Part shown: piece after piece, positions 25,312 through 33,268 of the stretch
Numbering within the stretch: the first letter of the stretch is position 1
Layout: each line of letters opens with the position of its first letter
Origin: Nocardioides antri
Lineage (GTDB): Bacteria; Actinomycetota; Actinomycetes; Propionibacteriales; Nocardioidaceae
Length of the DNA: 64,000 nucleotides
Direction of reading: 5' to 3'
Assembly: GCF_008373765.1 (NCBI RefSeq)
Contig: NZ_VUJW01000003.1
Location: 434,001 to 498,000 of the forward strand
The notes under the pieces: generated by a model
The model's input: only the letters and a program-made list of their open reading frames with translations
What the model was told of the DNA's origin: nothing
Database searches by the model: none
Made by a program: the position numbers and the translations under genes

Positions 25312-26673
25312 GTGATCGAGCTGCTCCGCCGCGCCGCTGAGCGCGACTCCGCGAGCGTCGCGATGATCGCCGAGAACGGCACCTGGACCTACGCCGCCCT
25401 CGCCGACGAAGCCGAGACGCTGGCGCACGGCCTGCAGGACGCCGGGCTCGAGCGGTTCGCGATCGTGTCGAACGACATCCCGCTGGTGGTGGCGCTGCTC
25501 GCGGCCTCGTCACTGGTCGGCGCGGAGGCGTGCGTCTACGCGCCGGACATCTCCCCCGCGGAGCTGGACCGGCAGGCCGCGGCGTTCGCGCACGACGTGG
25601 TGGTCTCGGACCGCACCGACCTCGGTGACCCGTCGGTGGCCGTCGTCCGGCCGGCCGACCTGCGCAAGGCCGGCCCGGCCCTCGACGTACTCCCCGAGCG
25701 GCGGCCGCTCCTCGTCCTCACCACCGGAAGCACGGGCACGCCGAAGGGCGTGCGCCACGAGTGGTCGCGCCAGCTCGCGCGGATGGAGAGCGCGCGGGAC
25801 GGCTCGGGCCAGGTCTGGCTGCTCGCCTACGGCCCGCAGCAGTTTGCGGGGCTGCAGGTGCTGATCCACGTCCTCGGCACCGGTGCGACCCTAGTCGCGC
25901 CGTCGGTACGCCGCCCGCAGGCCGTGCTCGACCTCATCCACGAGCACCGGGTCGACCACATCAGCGCCACGCCGACGTTCTGGCGGTTCCTGCTCGCCGA
26001 GTTCCGCGCCGACGACCGGCCGGTGCCGGAGCTGAGGCAGATCACCCTCGGCGGCGAGGCCGCGCCCGGCTCGCTCCTCGAAGAGCTCCGCGCGACCTTC
26101 CCCGCCGCGCGGGTCTCCCACATCTACGCCGGGTCCGAGTTCGGGTCCACCGGGTCCGTGCGCGACGGCGTCGACGGCCTGCCGGCCAGCCTGCTCGAGG
26201 AGAGCGACGACGCCGAGGTCAGCCTGAAGATCGTCGACGGCGAGCTCTGGGTGCGCTCGACCGCCGGCATGCTCGGCTACCACGGCGAGGACGACCGCCC
26301 GGCCGGCGAGTGGTGGCCCACCGGCGACCTGGTGGAGGTCGTCGGCGACCGGATCGCCTTCCGCGGCCGCAAGACCGACGTCATCAACGTCGGCGGCGTC
26401 AAGGTCCACCCCCTCCCCGTCGAGGAGCGGGTCGCCGCCGTACCCGGCGTCCGGATCGCCCGCGTCTACGGCCGCGCCAACCCCCTCGTCGGCGCCGTCG
26501 TCGCCGTCGACGTGGTGACGGACGAGGGCGTCGACGAGCGCGAGCTCAAGTCAGCCGTCCGCACCGCCTGCGCCGACCTCCCCCGCCCCTGGCAGCCCCG
26601 CAGCATCCAGGTCGTCCAGGAACTGGAGATGAAGGAGAACAAGGTCATCCGCGGCGGCGTGGCAGAGGGCTGA
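25312..26673 (+). CDS. AMP-dependent acyl-acid ligase (ANL superfamily)
   Basis: 453 residues, slightly short for the family. The adenylation motifs are present in order: TTGSTGTPKGVRH (about residue 137), SATPTFWRF, LGGEAAPGSLL, HIYAGSEFGSTGS, WWPTGDLVEV, FRGRKTDVINVGGVKV, and the C-terminal catalytic Lys in MKENKVIRGG. It would activate a carboxylic acid as the AMP ester and load it on the ACP encoded upstream. GTG start 9 bases after the methyltransferase stop. It is the last gene before the island. Confidence 0.92.
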   Translation: MIELLRRAAERDSASVAMIAENGTWTYAALADEAETLAHGLQDAGLERFAIVSNDIPLVVALLAASSLVGAEACVYAPDISPAELDRQAAAFAHDVVVSDRTDLGDPSVAVVRPADLRKAGPALDVLPERRPLLVLTTGSTGTPKGVRHEWSRQLARMESARDGSGQVWLLAYGPQQFAGLQVLIHVLGTGATLVAPSVRRPQAVLDLIHEHRVDHISATPTFWRFLLAEFRADDRPVPELRQITLGGEAAPGSLLEELRATFPAARVSHIYAGSEFGSTGSVRDGVDGLPASLLEESDDAEVSLKIVDGELWVRSTAGMLGYHGEDDRPAGEWWPTGDLVEVVGDRIAFRGRKTDVINVGGVKVHPLPVEERVAAVPGVRIARVYGRANPLVGAVVAVDVVTDEGVDERELKSAVRTACADLPRPWQPRSIQVVQELEMKENKVIRGGVAEG

Positions 26674-26768
26674 ACCTCCCCTCACCGTGTCACACCGCCC
26701 ACTAAGACGTGACCGCGAATATGGTTTGGCGATCCCTTCAAGTGCGCCGTTGTTCGTCGTCGGATCGA

Positions 26769-27896
26769 TCAACTACTAGCGGGCTCAGGACTTGCAGGCG
26801 AACGCATCAGATTGGCGAGTGCAACTAGCCCCGTCATCGAGTCGTCATTCCCATGACCATTCGTTCCGACGGTCAGATGCGCCTGCAGGACCAATTGTCC
26901 CATTGTCATCATGAATCGCTGCTTCTCCGTAGGGTCTTGAATCTGGTTGCTGTAGGCGATCATCGTTCCCATTGCCGTTGAAAGGTCGTTGGCGCGTTGC
27001 CGCGCAATGTCTCTTGATCGGGCCCGAGCAAGCAGGACTCCGGCGACAGTCGCCAGCGCCGCTGTCGAGCCCGCGTGTGCCGCTAAAAGAGCGGGTCCCG
27101 AGTACGCGGGACCTTCTCCAAGATAGTGCAGGCCAAGCGGCGTCAACGCTACGACAGCGGCCATCGCCAAAACGACAAGGCCCCAAGTCCAAGCAGATTT
27201 CGACTCCTTTTCATTTCTCGCAGCATCCTCCTTGAACAACGACGCGGTGGCATCGGACACGACTGCTGCAACGAGTAGGCCGGCCTGTCGGGCTGCTGTT
27301 TCGAGATCAGAACGCTCCCGCTCGATTACCGCGACGCCCTCTTCTGCGTCCGCTCGAAATCGATCACGCTGATTGCGAGCTTCCGAGGTCAGCGACTCGA
27401 GTTCGCTAAGTCGCTCCTGCGCCTTGGAGGCGAGCGACTCCCACTGGCTGTCGATGATGGGGTAATGCGTGGTGAAGGACATCATCCGCACGGCCTGCGC
27501 GAAGTGGCCCTGGGACATCAGGTTCCATCCCTGTCCAACAGGATCGATTCCGCTCCAGAAGGGACCTAGGTCAGCGAGCAACTCGAGCGCGTCGTCTAGA
27601 AGGTCCGGCCTTGCAGAGAGGTTCCCGACTAAGTTGTTGAAGTAGTGGGTTGCGGCCCACGGCATTCCAAGAGTCGAAGCTTTTCGAGCATAGGGCAGCC
27701 CTACTTCAATCCCAGCTGCTCCGCGCTGCATCGCTAACCAACACGTCAGAGCTATGGCCCAAGGACGACCGGCGTCCGCGTGGGGACGCAGGTGCTCAAT
27801 CGCAGGCTCCTGGTTGCCGTTCTGCCACTGTTGGAACACGTTCTGCGCGACGGAAACTTCATCATCCGCGGGAACCGGTAGGCGGGACTGAGGCAT
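26769..27896 (-). CDS. Membrane protein with TPR/SEL1-like N-terminus and coiled coil, unknown function
   Basis: 375 residues. The first ~140 residues look like helical repeats (DAGRPWAIALTCWLAMQRGAA, ARKASTLGMPWAATHYFN). A long coiled coil follows (about 155-200; SLASKAQERLSELESLTSEA), then two hydrophobic helices (about 240-262 and 275-295) and a polar helical tail. No catalytic motif is seen. ATG at 27896 is preferred to the TTG 9 bases upstream. Codon use is less GC-biased than in the neighbouring polysaccharide genes, marking the start of the accessory island. It is divergent from the Mrr-like nuclease gene. Function unknown; an anti-phage effector or sensor is only one possibility. Confidence 0.72.
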   Translation of the reverse strand: MPQSRLPVPADDEVSVAQNVFQQWQNGNQEPAIEHLRPHADAGRPWAIALTCWLAMQRGAAGIEVGLPYARKASTLGMPWAATHYFNNLVGNLSARPDLLDDALELLADLGPFWSGIDPVGQGWNLMSQGHFAQAVRMMSFTTHYPIIDSQWESLASKAQERLSELESLTSEARNQRDRFRADAEEGVAVIERERSDLETAARQAGLLVAAVVSDATASLFKEDAARNEKESKSAWTWGLVVLAMAAVVALTPLGLHYLGEGPAYSGPALLAAHAGSTAALATVAGVLLARARSRDIARQRANDLSTAMGTMIAYSNQIQDPTEKQRFMMTMGQLVLQAHLTVGTNGHGNDDSMTGLVALANLMRSPASPEPASS

Positions 27897-28331
27897 AGCG
27901 GCCAACTTACGCGATGCCAGCTCTCGCTAAGCCCGGATCCACCGATGAGGGGGTGAGCGCGCCGTGTAGTGAACGCCCTTTCGGGCCGGGAGAATCGGAG
28001 TTCGTCAGGCGACGATCCGACCGTGAGGCGAAGAGCATCTCGTAGGTGCGACCCTCTCTCACTCGTGGCCGGGACCTCGACCGGCTTCGATGAGCCCGAA
28101 CTCGGGTTGTCGGCGGGCCTTGTTGGTGCTGCGTTTGCCGACCGGCCGGGCTGCGCGGCCTGGCTGATGAGCACCTCGCGGTGCCGACCGACGAGGTCGC
28201 GAATGCCGGCCTGAAGGACGTCTCTTTGGACAACCTGGCTGGACATCACAGCTAGTCGGTGCAGTCCCGTTTGAGGTCTGACTCGTCCTCCTTGACCCAG
28301 GGCGCGGACGCAGCAGTGGTTCAATCGGCGC
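27897..28331. other. Intergenic stretch without a supported gene
   Basis: 435 bases between divergent genes. On the minus strand a frame opening at 28250 (MSSQVVQRDVLQAGIRDL) looks protein-like for about 35 codons and then degenerates, with other plausible pieces in other frames, which may be a decayed gene. No tRNA, terminator or repeat was recognised. Confidence 0.4.
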
Positions 28332-29048
28332 GTGAAGAGCGAACCACCATGGAAGCAATACCAGGAAGAAGCCGCTGCCTTCTTCCGCGGCATCGGTTTG
28401 GAAGCGGAGACCAATGTTGCGGTCGAGGGTGCTCGCGGCAAGCACAACGTGGACGTCGCCGTACGTGGCGGCCGGGCTGGACTCCGGCAGCTTTGGATCG
28501 TTGAATGCAAGCGTCTCGGGCGGGATGGTGTTAGCAAGGACAAGGTCATGACGCTCGCTCAAATCGTTCAAGACGTGGGCGCAGATCGAGGTATCTTGGT
28601 TTGTGAGAACGGATTCCAAGCGGGGGCCATACGAGCCGCCACTCGATCGAATGTTACTCTGACAAGCCTGTCGGACCTCAGAGAGAATGCAGCGAATGAG
28701 CGCGATCAGATTGAAGCGCGGGCGATACTGAACAAGTTGGTCATGCTGCAGGATGAACTTGGAAGACACGCCGTTGTCGAACGGAGTCCCGGAACGGCAA
28801 GGATTACGTATCCGGCAGGCGTCCCAGTTGAAGACATCCTGCCGATGCACGCTCGCCTTGGAATGGCACAGTCTGGACTATTGCGCGCGCTCGCCGGCGT
28901 CTACCCCGTGCTCGTCGACATTGATCCACGAACGGACGTGCCGACGCGAGCCGATAGCCTGTCGGCCGCAGTAGCGCTGGCAGGCTCTGTCGTCGACTAT
29001 GCGGACACGCGTTTAGCGACCTGGCGTGCGCTCCCCGATAAAGCGTAA
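28332..29048 (+). CDS. Mrr-like restriction endonuclease (PD-(D/E)xK)
   Basis: 238 residues. The N-terminal half is an Mrr_cat/restriction-endonuclease-like core: WKQYQEEAAAFFRGIGLEAE, then HNVDVAVRGG (catalytic Asp), LWIVECKRLG (ExK), and ADRGILVCENGFQAGAI. Mrr enzymes cleave DNA carrying foreign modification. The C-terminal ~110 residues are not recognised and may sense target or partner. GTG at 28332. It stands in the accessory island without a methylase, as expected for a type IV enzyme; a DNA-repair or recombination role is an alternative. Confidence 0.82.
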   Translation: MKSEPPWKQYQEEAAAFFRGIGLEAETNVAVEGARGKHNVDVAVRGGRAGLRQLWIVECKRLGRDGVSKDKVMTLAQIVQDVGADRGILVCENGFQAGAIRAATRSNVTLTSLSDLRENAANERDQIEARAILNKLVMLQDELGRHAVVERSPGTARITYPAGVPVEDILPMHARLGMAQSGLLRALAGVYPVLVDIDPRTDVPTRADSLSAAVALAGSVVDYADTRLATWRALPDKA

Positions 29049-29157
29049 GTCAGCAAATCGTCTCCTCCCGCCACGCGGCGGCGTGACAGGTCGGTGATGC
29101 GTCCGCTACGTGCGTCATAGCGCCGCCAGTGCCCGGGTCCCTCACCATCAGGTCCGG

Positions 29158-29382
29158 TTACAGGATTGCGCCGCGCGGTGCTAGTTCGATGGTGGCAACG
29201 CCGCGCGCGAATATTACGAGTAGCCGATCACCGTGATGGCAACGAAGGACACCGGAGTCGGAAGCCAGCGTTGAGACGACGTGTTCGATCAGCTCGTCTT
29301 CATTGGTCGCATCCCGGTCCTGATACGTGACGTCGGTGTGGTCACCGCTCGTGAACCGCACACGGAGCACGACGTCTGCCAT
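29158..29382 (-). CDS. Small protein, unknown
   Basis: 74 residues starting ATG 29382: ADVVLRVRFTSGDHTDVTYQ, then NEDELIEHVVSTLASD and LLVIFARGVATIELAPRG. The alternating strand/helix pattern suggests a compact beta-rich domain with one helix. An in-frame ATG further upstream (MAWQVS) could add 15 residues. Not recognised; reading frame and codon use look genuine, but it could be a fragment. Confidence 0.5.
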   Translation of the reverse strand: MADVVLRVRFTSGDHTDVTYQDRDATNEDELIEHVVSTLASDSGVLRCHHGDRLLVIFARGVATIELAPRGAIL

Positions 29383-29788
29383 GGGACGCACGGTAGTCGC
29401 GGCGGTGCTCACTTGCCACGCCATGCCACCGATCAGCGACCGCTGTACCGCCAGGATTGCTCGCCCGGTCGAGCTGCGGATGGTGCCCTCTGGCAGTCGC
29501 GGCACATGCACTTGCGGTGCGCGACGGAAGGAGGACGCGCGAAATGGCTGCACCGGGTCCTGCGCAAGGCCAGCCGTGGACTCGGATCGCAGGTCGTCGA
29601 TCTCGCGCCCGACGCTGGCCTGCTACTCCTCCGGTAAGGCCCAATCCCGCGAGGAAGTCTCTAATACCAGTGCGACCTCCTCCCAATCCCGTCATCGGCA
29701 GAGATCACGTTTCCGCTGCGCGTTCTTCATGAGTACCGAGGGTTGATCGAGCGGGAGCGTCGGCGCATGCTCGCCGTAGGAGGTTGCG
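29383..29788. other. Intergenic stretch without a supported gene
   Basis: 406 bases. Several overlapping open frames run through both strands, but none has a ribosome-binding site and a recognisable product. A plus-strand segment around 29500-29635 (SRHMHLRCATEGGRAKWL) could be a gene remnant. Nothing else was seen. Confidence 0.35.
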
Positions 29789-30460
29789 ATGAAGCCCTCA
29801 AACCTTCCCGACGGCATCCCGGTTCTGTCACGTGGCCGGCATCGAACGCCACGACGCGGCGCGTGCTTCATGGAGCTCGCCTCGGTGCTCGCCGGTGAGC
29901 GGTGGAGCGATCACCCCTCCTGTACTCATCCCCTACTCGCGTATCTGGCAAGGCAGGTGAACGACCACACCAGCGACGAGGGACGCCAGAAACTGGCTCC
30001 ACTGATCCCCTCGGTCGTGGACCGGCGCGGGAACGACCGGACCTGGCTCGCGGTCGCGGTTGCGGTAGCAGCGCAGGTCGTCCTCGATGTCCCCGAGGGG
30101 ACCCAGCGCGCGCTGGCCGCTGGTCTTCTGCAAGCTGAGCGCTTGTGTGCGGATGCCGGGCCCGATCTGGCCGCCACCCGACGGGAGGCTCAGCTCGCAC
30201 TCGGGATGGTTCCTGGCGCGGCCGCCTGGGCCGATCGACTTGGGGTGCGAAGCCGGATCGACGCAAACACCTTTGCCAAGCGCTGCGCGCCGGCGATGGT
30301 CCGATGCGCCGTGGACGGCGTCATCGCGAGCGGCAGCCCCGACTGTGACCGACGGCTGGGGGCGCTGCTCGAGTCCGGCATCGCTGCTTGTCCCGCGCCA
30401 GACACGGAGACTGCCGCACCCGAGCTCACCGGTGCGCGCCTGCCATCCCTAACAGGGTGA
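29789..30460 (+). CDS. Conserved actinobacterial hypothetical protein
   Basis: 223 residues, start ATG 29789 with a strong AGGAGG about 6 bases upstream. The region GACFMELASVLAGERWSDHP followed by CTHPLLAYLARQVND looks like a conserved motif that I associate with uncharacterised actinobacterial proteins; the rest is helical and Ala-rich, with cysteines at CAPAMVRCAV and CDRRLGALLESGIAAC. No membrane segment or catalytic motif is evident. It is encoded alone in the island. Function unknown. Confidence 0.72.
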   Translation: MKPSNLPDGIPVLSRGRHRTPRRGACFMELASVLAGERWSDHPSCTHPLLAYLARQVNDHTSDEGRQKLAPLIPSVVDRRGNDRTWLAVAVAVAAQVVLDVPEGTQRALAAGLLQAERLCADAGPDLAATRREAQLALGMVPGAAAWADRLGVRSRIDANTFAKRCAPAMVRCAVDGVIASGSPDCDRRLGALLESGIAACPAPDTETAAPELTGARLPSLTG

Positions 30461-30698
30461 CAGCCGCGCGCCTTCGCCATGCACACTCGTCCTCGGTCGT
30501 GCAGCGAGTAGGGATCGCGAGGCGGATTGTGCTACTCGCGATGAGTGCGTCTTATCGCCGCCTGTCGGACGCACGGAACCGATGAGCGAGTGTTGCTCCT
30601 ACGCCCGTACCTCAGCATCGCTGTCCTCTGAAGTTGCTCGGGCAGCGTCGCCTTGAACGAAAACTTTGCAGAGTTCGCGTGTCGTGGTGTGCCGGCGT

Positions 30699-32030
30699 TT
30701 AGTCCTCTCGAGCACGCCCCCAGAGCAGGGGCGAATACTGAGAGGCCATTGAAGGAATCGCCTCCGCTGCGCCTTGGACGAGCATGCCTACGAGGCGGTG
30801 ACAGCCCTCAGCAACCAGAGGGTCGAGATCATCGAGTTCCGACACGGACAAGGCACGGTCGATCCGACCGTTGACCTCACTCTTGTTCTCGATGGCTCCC
30901 TGGTACGCCTGAACGCTGGGGTTGTAGCCACCCCACCTGACTGGGAGCAGGTCGGTACCGGACGTGGTGGCGAGCACCCCTGTCCCGAACATGAACTCGG
31001 TCGTGACCGCCTGTCCGTTGACGTTGGCTAGTTGTGCGCCGTTCGGCCCAATCGTGGGATAGGAGTTTCCGTACTCGATGTCTGGTAGGCGCACGACGGT
31101 AATGTGTGATGGCAGAGCACTGCGTCGCAGTTGCTGCTCAGCCGCGAGACCCGCCGCATCGTTATCTAGCACGGCGATCACACGATTCATTACGCCGGCC
31201 GCTGCCATCCCACGAGTTAGGCTGACGACTCTGTCAACGCCACCCGGAGCGGAGTTGCCCTCGAAGTCGAGGAATGAGAAGGCGCCGGCCAGTTCGGGTG
31301 CGGCCAGTTCGAGAGCTCTGGTCAACCATCTAGCATCCGTGCGTCCCTCGGTCACAACGATAACGGGGCCGCTGGATCTGATCTCGTGGGAGTACCGCTG
31401 CCTAGCTGTGCGATGCGGGAGTTCGTCAGCTTCGAAGTAGCCCCCGAAGAGCAGGTCCGTCATGTCGAGAACGAGCTCAGTTGAACCCCTCGCGCGTCGC
31501 AACTTCAGCGCGAGCATGAACCTGGGATCGTCGAAGGCCTCGATCAGGTCTTCCCACTGGCTTTCAAGGAACCGATCCTCGGAGTGGAACGAGCCGCCCA
31601 GTCGACGGCCCCTGAGCGAGTCCGCCTCCCAGGCAAGCATCGCGTCCAGTAGCTGCTCGCTGGAACGAAACTTCTCCACAAGCGGCACCCACGTCTCAGG
31701 GAGGTAGCGATCGGGCTGGTCGCGTTCGCCGTCGAGATACGTCACCGCGCTCTGCCTTACACGGTCGGAACCGAACCCCTGCAGCGCAAGGCGGGACCGA
31801 ATCGCATGCACCGTGGACCGGTAGAAGAACGCTGGTGTCGAACTGTCGTCGATGACGTCGGCGCCGGACAGTTCCTCGCCCTCTGAATCGCCGACTTCCT
31901 CCCGCCCGATCAAGTCGCGATTGACACGCAGGTCCTCGTCGTAGAACACGACCATGATCTGATCAGGGACAAAGCGCTTGCCCCACATCAGCGTGCGGCG
32001 TCCAACCTTCAGATCCCAAGTGGCACTCAC
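30699..32030 (-). CDS. HEPN/Toprim-associated-domain-like protein, candidate defence gene
   Basis: 443 residues. The N-terminal ~60 residues (SATWDLKVGRRTLMWGKRFV, QIMVVFYDEDLRVN) resemble the HEPN/Toprim-associated domain. The central part carries a Toprim-like core: PVIVVTEGRTDARWLTRALE (Glu, about residue 225) and NRVIAVLDNDAAGLAAEQQL (DxD, about 285). Toprim nucleases in defence systems use the same Glu and DxD residues to hold metal. It lies in the island with an Mrr-like nuclease but not adjacent to it. GTG start at 32030. A non-defence, plasmid- or repair-type role remains possible. Confidence 0.68.
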   Translation of the reverse strand: MSATWDLKVGRRTLMWGKRFVPDQIMVVFYDEDLRVNRDLIGREEVGDSEGEELSGADVIDDSSTPAFFYRSTVHAIRSRLALQGFGSDRVRQSAVTYLDGERDQPDRYLPETWVPLVEKFRSSEQLLDAMLAWEADSLRGRRLGGSFHSEDRFLESQWEDLIEAFDDPRFMLALKLRRARGSTELVLDMTDLLFGGYFEADELPHRTARQRYSHEIRSSGPVIVVTEGRTDARWLTRALELAAPELAGAFSFLDFEGNSAPGGVDRVVSLTRGMAAAGVMNRVIAVLDNDAAGLAAEQQLRRSALPSHITVVRLPDIEYGNSYPTIGPNGAQLANVNGQAVTTEFMFGTGVLATTSGTDLLPVRWGGYNPSVQAYQGAIENKSEVNGRIDRALSVSELDDLDPLVAEGCHRLVGMLVQGAAEAIPSMASQYSPLLWGRARED

Positions 32031-32277
32031 GTCACAGATCGTAGGTAGCCGCGGTCGGCGCCAAGTGCATTGCCGTTGCCGAATACTCGTCCGACCGCGA
32101 TACAGGGACTGCGTCCACCTACGGAGTGCGGTTCGAGCATGGCGGCCACGCGCGCTGACACACCGTCGAATGTCCGGATCTGCCGCGCTGAGGGTGGCTA
32201 CCTTCGCCCGGTTCTGCCGCGGTCCGCGCGGAAGACAGCGCGTCTTACCGCCGCTTTAGGTGCGCTAGCTCTAAAAC

Positions 32278-32297
32278 TGACAGAGGTTGTTGACAGT
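32278..32297 (+). repeat. Left terminal inverted repeat of IS481 element
   Basis: TGACAGAGGTTGTTGACAGT. Pairs with the right end at 16 of 20 positions, the mismatches being four bases in the middle. Confidence 0.85.
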
Positions 32298-32324
32298 CCA
32301 GGGTCCTGAAACTAGGAGACCCTC

Positions 32325-33257
32325 GTGACTGAACGAGAACTCGAGCGCCGTGCCAAGCACAAGCTGGCGGTGCTTAAACATGTCGAGGAGGTCAGCGGGA
32401 ACGTCTCCGCGACCTGCCGGTACTACGGAATCACGCGCACCTGCTACTACCGCTGGCTCAAGCGGTACGAGGAGGAAGGCTTCGAGGGTCTCAAGGACCG
32501 CTCCAGCGCTCCGCACAACTCGCCCACGGCCACCAGCGCCGGTGTCGTTGAGAAGATCCTTTGGCTGCGCCAGCAGTACCACTTCGGACCCGGCAAGATC
32601 TCGATGTATCTCGAGCGCTACCACCAGGTGAAGATCAGCCCATCGGGCGTGTGGCGGCTCCTGTACAAGGCCGGCGTCAACCGGCTGCCGGCCTCGCAGC
32701 GCTACAAGCGACGCGAGACCCGCTGGAAGCGCTACGAGAAGCAACGCCCAGGCCACCAGCTCCAGGTCGACGTGAAGTTCATCGAGCCATTGGGCCAGAA
32801 GGGCCGCAAGAAGCGCTACTACCAGTACACAGCGATCGACGACTGCACTCGCCTGCGGGTGCTGCGGGCCTACCCCCGTAACGACCAGAAGACCGCGATC
32901 GCCTTCGTTGATCACGTGCTGTCGAAACTTCCCTTCAAGGTCGACCAGGTCCAGACCGACAACGGTCAAGAGTTCGGGTCAGTTTTCCACTGGCATCTCA
33001 TCGACAAGGGCATCGGCCACGTCCGAATCAAGCCGCGAACGCCTCGACTCGACGGCAAGGTAGAGCGCAGCCACCGCATCGACTCCGAGGAGTTCTACCG
33101 ACTCCTCGAAGGCGAGGTCATCGACGACGCCCGGCTCTTCGAGGTGCGACTCCAAGAGTGGGAGGACTACTACAACTACGATCGCCCCCACGGAGCACTC
33201 GGCGGGCAGACCCCTTACGAACGACTCCGACAGAAGGCCGCCGACCCACTGTCATAG
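32325..33257 (+). CDS. IS481-family transposase, intact
   Basis: 310 residues. N-terminal helix-turn-helix (GNVSATCRYYGITRTCYYRW), then an rve integrase core with the DDE residues in LQVDVKFIEPLG (Asp), VQTDNGQEFGS (Asp) and GKVERSHRIDSEEF (Glu). The C-terminal YNYDRPHGALGGQTPYERL is typical of the family. GTG start at 32325 with GGAG about 7 bases upstream. Full length and unbroken, so the element may still be mobile. Confidence 0.95.
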   Translation: MTERELERRAKHKLAVLKHVEEVSGNVSATCRYYGITRTCYYRWLKRYEEEGFEGLKDRSSAPHNSPTATSAGVVEKILWLRQQYHFGPGKISMYLERYHQVKISPSGVWRLLYKAGVNRLPASQRYKRRETRWKRYEKQRPGHQLQVDVKFIEPLGQKGRKKRYYQYTAIDDCTRLRVLRAYPRNDQKTAIAFVDHVLSKLPFKVDQVQTDNGQEFGSVFHWHLIDKGIGHVRIKPRTPRLDGKVERSHRIDSEEFYRLLEGEVIDDARLFEVRLQEWEDYYNYDRPHGALGGQTPYERLRQKAADPLS

Positions 33258-33267
33258 GCCTCTGTCA
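33248..33267 (-). repeat. Right terminal inverted repeat of IS481 element
   Basis: Reads TGACAGAGGCCTATGACAGT on the minus strand, matching the left end at 16 of 20 positions. The transposase TAG stop (33255-33257) lies inside it. Confidence 0.85.
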
Positions 33268-33268
33268 G

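Larger units (their letters stand above)
32278..33267 (+). mobile_element. IS481-family insertion sequence, apparently complete
   Basis: A 990-base element bounded by imperfect inverted repeats (16 of 20 positions match) around one intact transposase gene. The tnp stop lies inside the right repeat. No target-site duplication is seen (left flank ends TAAA/AC, right flank begins GTCACA), which suggests a rearrangement after insertion. Its right end abuts a truncated transposase of another IS481-type element. Confidence 0.85.

Noticed and set aside
28059-28850. Minus-strand open frame overlapping the Mrr-like gene
   Set aside because: Product lacks any motif, while the plus strand encodes the D/ExK nuclease core.
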